Below are positions 8,641 to 10,502 of a stretch of 10,502 nucleotides of DNA, one piece after another. Numbering within the stretch: the first letter of the stretch is position 1; the number at the start of each line of letters is the position of its first letter. This stretch comes from Euperipatoides rowelli (taxonomy: Eukaryota; Onychophora; Udeonychophora; Euonychophora; Peripatopsidae): assembly GCA_003024985.2 (NCBI GenBank), contig PXIH01S0015751.1; one strand, written 5' to 3'. Made by a program: the position numbers and the translations under genes. Below the pieces are notes generated by a model. It made no database searches, had not been told where the DNA came from, and worked only from the letters and a program-made list of their open reading frames with translations.

Positions 8641-8897
8641 GTGAATGGCATTATTGAGATGTATAGATGAACTTATTTTAACTTGATCAGTTTGGTTTGT
8701 TTGTTTATTCATGTACAGTTAATTAAGTATTTATGTTTCTTGTAAAAAGTACTGTATCTGAAAATTGATTTCTCTCATTGTAAAAATGTATGACACAATG
8801 ATTCCACCATATAATCTTGCTGAAAATGCAACAATATTTATTATTAAAAAAATCTGAGAAAGTAAAACAAATATTATCAATCCTTAACGATGATGTC
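8641..8897. other. Intergenic AT-rich stretch, no gene seen
   Basis: Contains the GT-rich run at about 8690-8703, which could serve as a downstream element for poly(A) cleavage, and one TACTGTA motif (8750-8756). Nothing else was recognised. Confidence 0.6.
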
Positions 8898-9084
8898 GCC
8901 ATTTGTCAACAAACTAATTACTATTTTATGATAATTTCATCTCTGTAAATTGTCACTATATGACAACTGCATGACTGGATTCTTATTAGATACAGTATAT
9001 TTCCAATGACAACAAAATCTTAAAATTATGCAAAATTTACAGAGAAGTTATCATAAAACAGTAATTAGATTGTTACCACATGAC
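8898..9084. repeat. Fold-back repeat, copy 1 (complete)
   Basis: The left arm (8898-8954) and right arm (9030-9084) are imperfect reverse complements over about 55 bases, with a 3-base length difference near 8937 and scattered substitutions. A strongly matching part is CTAATTACTATTTTATGATAA on the left (21 bases at 8913-8933) against the complement of TTATCATAAAACAGTAATTAG on the right. The core between the arms contains TGACTGGATTCTTATTAGAT, which recurs in copies 3 and 4. The unit is thus arm, core, inverted arm, as in a MITE or hairpin satellite. No ORF is present. Confidence 0.85.
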
Positions 9085-9153
9085 AACAAAATCTTAAATA
9101 GTGCAAAATTTACAGATGAAAATATAAAATAATAATTAGGTGTTTGCCAAATG
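9008..9153. repeat. Direct tandem duplication of the right half of the fold-back repeat (74-bp period)
   Basis: GACAACAAAATCTTAAA starts at 9008 and again at 9082. After each start come GCAAAATTTACAGA, then a TATAAAA or CATAAAA stretch, then TAATTAG and a GTT(A/G)CCA(A/C)ATG-like end (9081 and 9153). The second unit (copy 2) is therefore a half copy lacking the left arm and is more diverged in its middle. This suggests unequal exchange or insertion of one copy next to another. Confidence 0.75.
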
Positions 9154-9320
9154 GCAACAAACTAATTAATATTTTATAACTTCTCTATTATTGTCACAAG
9201 ATGCCACCATATGACTGAATTTGTATTAGATTCCATATTACAAACCTGTTAAATTGTGCAAAATTTATAGAGATTTAGTTATCATAAAACAGTAATTACA
9301 GTAGATTGTTGCCAAATGGC
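9146..9320. repeat. Fold-back repeat, copy 3 (complete)
   Basis: The left arm (9146-9196) and right arm (9256-9320) are imperfect reverse complements. Both extremities carry GCCAAATGGC (9146-9155 and 9311-9320), itself a near-palindrome, which probably marks the element ends. The core reads ATGCCACCATATGACTGAAT and TTTGTATTAGATTCCA, closely resembling copy 4. The left end overlaps the right end of the half copy by about ten bases, so the copies abut head to tail. Confidence 0.8.
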
Positions 9321-9500
9321 TTATGATAAAGTGGAGAAAAAAATAGTGTTAATTTGTTTTTTGAATCTTGAAAATTGTTCTTTAAATCCTTATACGGTAC
9401 CTCAAAACTGATGTAGAAGACTTTATATCCTTTGTTGGCAAAGAGTCATCCAAATTGTATCATATTTGTGTTTGTTCAATAAAAAAAACCAATAATAATA
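9321..9500. other. Unrelated spacer between fold-back copies 3 and 4
   Basis: No match to the repeat unit and no coding signal. It carries an AATAAA at 9478-9483 preceded by a GT-rich run, a possible distal polyadenylation site, and an (AAT)n stretch at about 9490-9500 that runs into copy 4. Confidence 0.5.
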
Positions 9501-9632
9501 ATAACTTCATCTCTGTAAATTGTCACTAGATGCCACTCCATGACTATTTGTATTGGATATGATTCCATTGACAGCAAAATCTTGAATAGTACAAAATTTA
9601 AAAAGATGAAGTTATCATAAAATAGTAATTAA
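9501..9632. repeat. Fold-back repeat, copy 4 (left end truncated)
   Basis: It begins inside the left arm with AACTTCATCTCTGTAAAT (9503-9520) and continues through the core (AGATGCCACTCCATGACT, GTATTGGATATGATTCCA) to a right arm at 9589-9632 (ACAAAATTTA, AGATGAAGTTATCATAAAA). The outer part of the left arm is replaced by an (AAT)n run (about 9490-9500). The right arm ends in AGTAATTA, without the GCCAAATGGC terminus of copy 3. Confidence 0.8.
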
Positions 9633-9658
9633 AGGGTTAAAAATTATTGCTTTCATTT

Positions 9659-9707
9659 CTGTATACCTTTCTAATATTAATTGTGTAAATATTAGAAAGG
9701 TATACAG
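9659..9707. repeat. Perfect 20-bp inverted repeat with a 9-base loop
   Basis: The arms 9659-9678 and 9688-9707 are exact reverse complements (left arm core GTATACCTTTCTAATATT), separated by AATTGTGTA. A perfect 20-bp stem is far beyond the other hairpins here and implies recent origin or selection. It could be a short hairpin RNA, a cruciform, or a small fold-back insertion immediately beside the repeat cluster. No class can be assigned from sequence alone. Confidence 0.85.
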
Positions 9708-9972
9708 CATATGCTGACTCGATCAATTTTCAAATTTAATTTATTATACAATTTAAGTATAAAATCCACTGTAAAATATCTGGATGACTTGTTATATTTC
9801 ATTTTTAATTTTCTTTTTGTAACTTTTTTTTTAATAATTAATTTTTTTTACTATCGGTGCTGTCCCAGGATAATCATGATTTTGAACCACTCCTATCTTT
9901 AGGGCTGTAGTACAAAAATAATGTTCTTTATTATGCTTTATATTAAATTTCTTATTAAAAACAATAGGTATT

Positions 9973-10050
9973 TTTTTTAATTTACAAGGAATTAATTGTA
10001 AGTTTAAAGAGTTTTGAGTTGTGATGATGATATCCTTGTAAATTTTAAAA
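9973..10050. repeat. Inverted repeat, 12 bp perfect (16 of 18 overall), 42-base spacer
   Basis: AATTTACAAGGA (9979-9990) is the exact reverse complement of TCCTTGTAAATT (10033-10044). Pairing extends outward through T/A runs to about 9973 and 10050 with two mismatches. The spacer includes TGATGATGATA. It is compatible with a small fold-back element or hairpin. Confidence 0.55.
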
Positions 10051-10076
10051 GAAAATTGTTTAAATATTAGTTTTTT

Positions 10077-10092
10077 ATTATTATTATTATTT
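10077..10092. repeat. (TTA)n microsatellite
   Basis: About five TTA/ATT units lie between T-rich runs. Similar short ATT/AAT arrays occur at 1-12 and about 9490-9500. Confidence 0.7.
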
Positions 10093-10502
10093 TTTAAATG
10101 CTTGTATGATGTCCAACGTGAGAAAGTAAAAAGTAGGTTTTAACTTATTTTAAAATGATTATTTTTTATTGAACATAAGGCTAAATGAGATAATGTAATT
10201 TTCATTTTCTGTCTAATTGTCTGTACATGATGGTGTTGAATTGGTGACACTTAAAATTTCCATTTGGTCGGTGCATAATTTGGTGTCTAATTTACTTCAT
10301 TTAAAACTTACATTCTAAAGTGGCCTAATTGCTGCCACCATTTTGTACAGGTTTTTACACTAGAATAACATAATATTATTACAATCAGTTAATTGCAATA
10401 TTCAGAATATAAATTAAAAATATACAAATTTTAATCTTAAGCTACGTCAAACTTGAAATTATTTCTATTTAAAAAAAAGTATATTGAATTGAGTATTTAA
10501 TC

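Larger units (their letters stand above)
9708..10502. other. Intergenic AT-rich stretch, no gene seen
   Basis: A stop-free plus-strand stretch at about 9711-9902 has the low-complexity, Phe/Leu/Ile-rich composition expected of AT-rich noise and is not called a gene. The region contains the inverted repeat at 9973-10050 and a short (TTA)n run (about 10077-10092). No exon, tRNA or known repeat family was recognised in the rest. Confidence 0.6.

Noticed and set aside
1242-9303. TACTGTA motifs as microRNA target sites (they resemble a miR-101/144 seed match)
   Set aside because: Nearly all lie in introns or intergenic DNA and occur on both strands, so a 3' UTR targeting role does not explain them.
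8898-9632. CRISPR array
   Set aside because: The repeats are long, diverged, in both orientations and share their core; there are no short identical repeats with regular unique spacers.
9711-9902. Plus-strand frame of 63 codons
   Set aside because: Low-complexity Phe/Ile/Leu/Asn composition typical of random AT-rich sequence, beginning inside the flank of a hairpin.
1-10502. tRNA, rRNA or other structured RNA genes
   Set aside because: No tRNA cloverleaf with A and B boxes and no rRNA-like sequence was seen on either strand by eye.

Overview
This is a window of nuclear DNA from a eukaryote, very probably an invertebrate animal. Three exons with clean GT/AG splice borders spell the C-terminal third of one conserved protein. 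They are separated by long, AT-rich introns full of homopolymers, decayed mobile-element pieces and inverted repeats. The window is strongly AT-rich by eye, and apart from the three exons and one retrotransposon fragment I see no open frame that looks like a protein. An arthropod would fit, but the sequence does not fix the lineage.

Layout. 1-215: an AT-rich lead-in, then a degenerate array of about 35 bp units. About 214-666: the decayed 3' end of a Ty3/gypsy retrotransposon pol gene (end of the integrase and C-terminal tail) with in-frame stops, followed by a probable LTR (about 721-1013). 1014-2361: the end of an intron, including a pyrimidine-rich block. 2362-2479, 5537-5742 and 8249-8412: the last three coding exons of QRSL1/GatA, the A subunit of mitochondrial glutamyl-tRNA(Gln) amidotransferase. 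They join in frame (intron phases 1, 2, 1) and end at a TAA. The two introns inside the window are 3057 bp and 2506 bp. 8413 to about 8640: the 3' UTR, with a compact 12-bp hairpin just ahead of three overlapping AATAAA signals. 8641-10502: non-coding sequence beyond the gene. It is dominated by a fold-back repeat family (8898-9632, three copies with a core plus one half copy) and includes a 20-bp perfect hairpin (9659-9707) and another inverted repeat (9973-10050).

The only gene acting here is QRSL1, read left to right. The retrotransposon piece lies on the same strand, upstream of the first visible exon. It is therefore probably inside a QRSL1 intron, because the earlier exons, which would carry the catalytic Ser-Ser-Lys part of the amidase, are not in the window.

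I found no convincing new multi-gene system. The observations most worth a second look are the fold-back repeat cluster, the perfect hairpin at 9659-9707, the inverted repeat at 6448-6520 whose two arms differ at former CpG sites, and a marked excess of the 7-mer TACTGTA/TACAGTA across the window.
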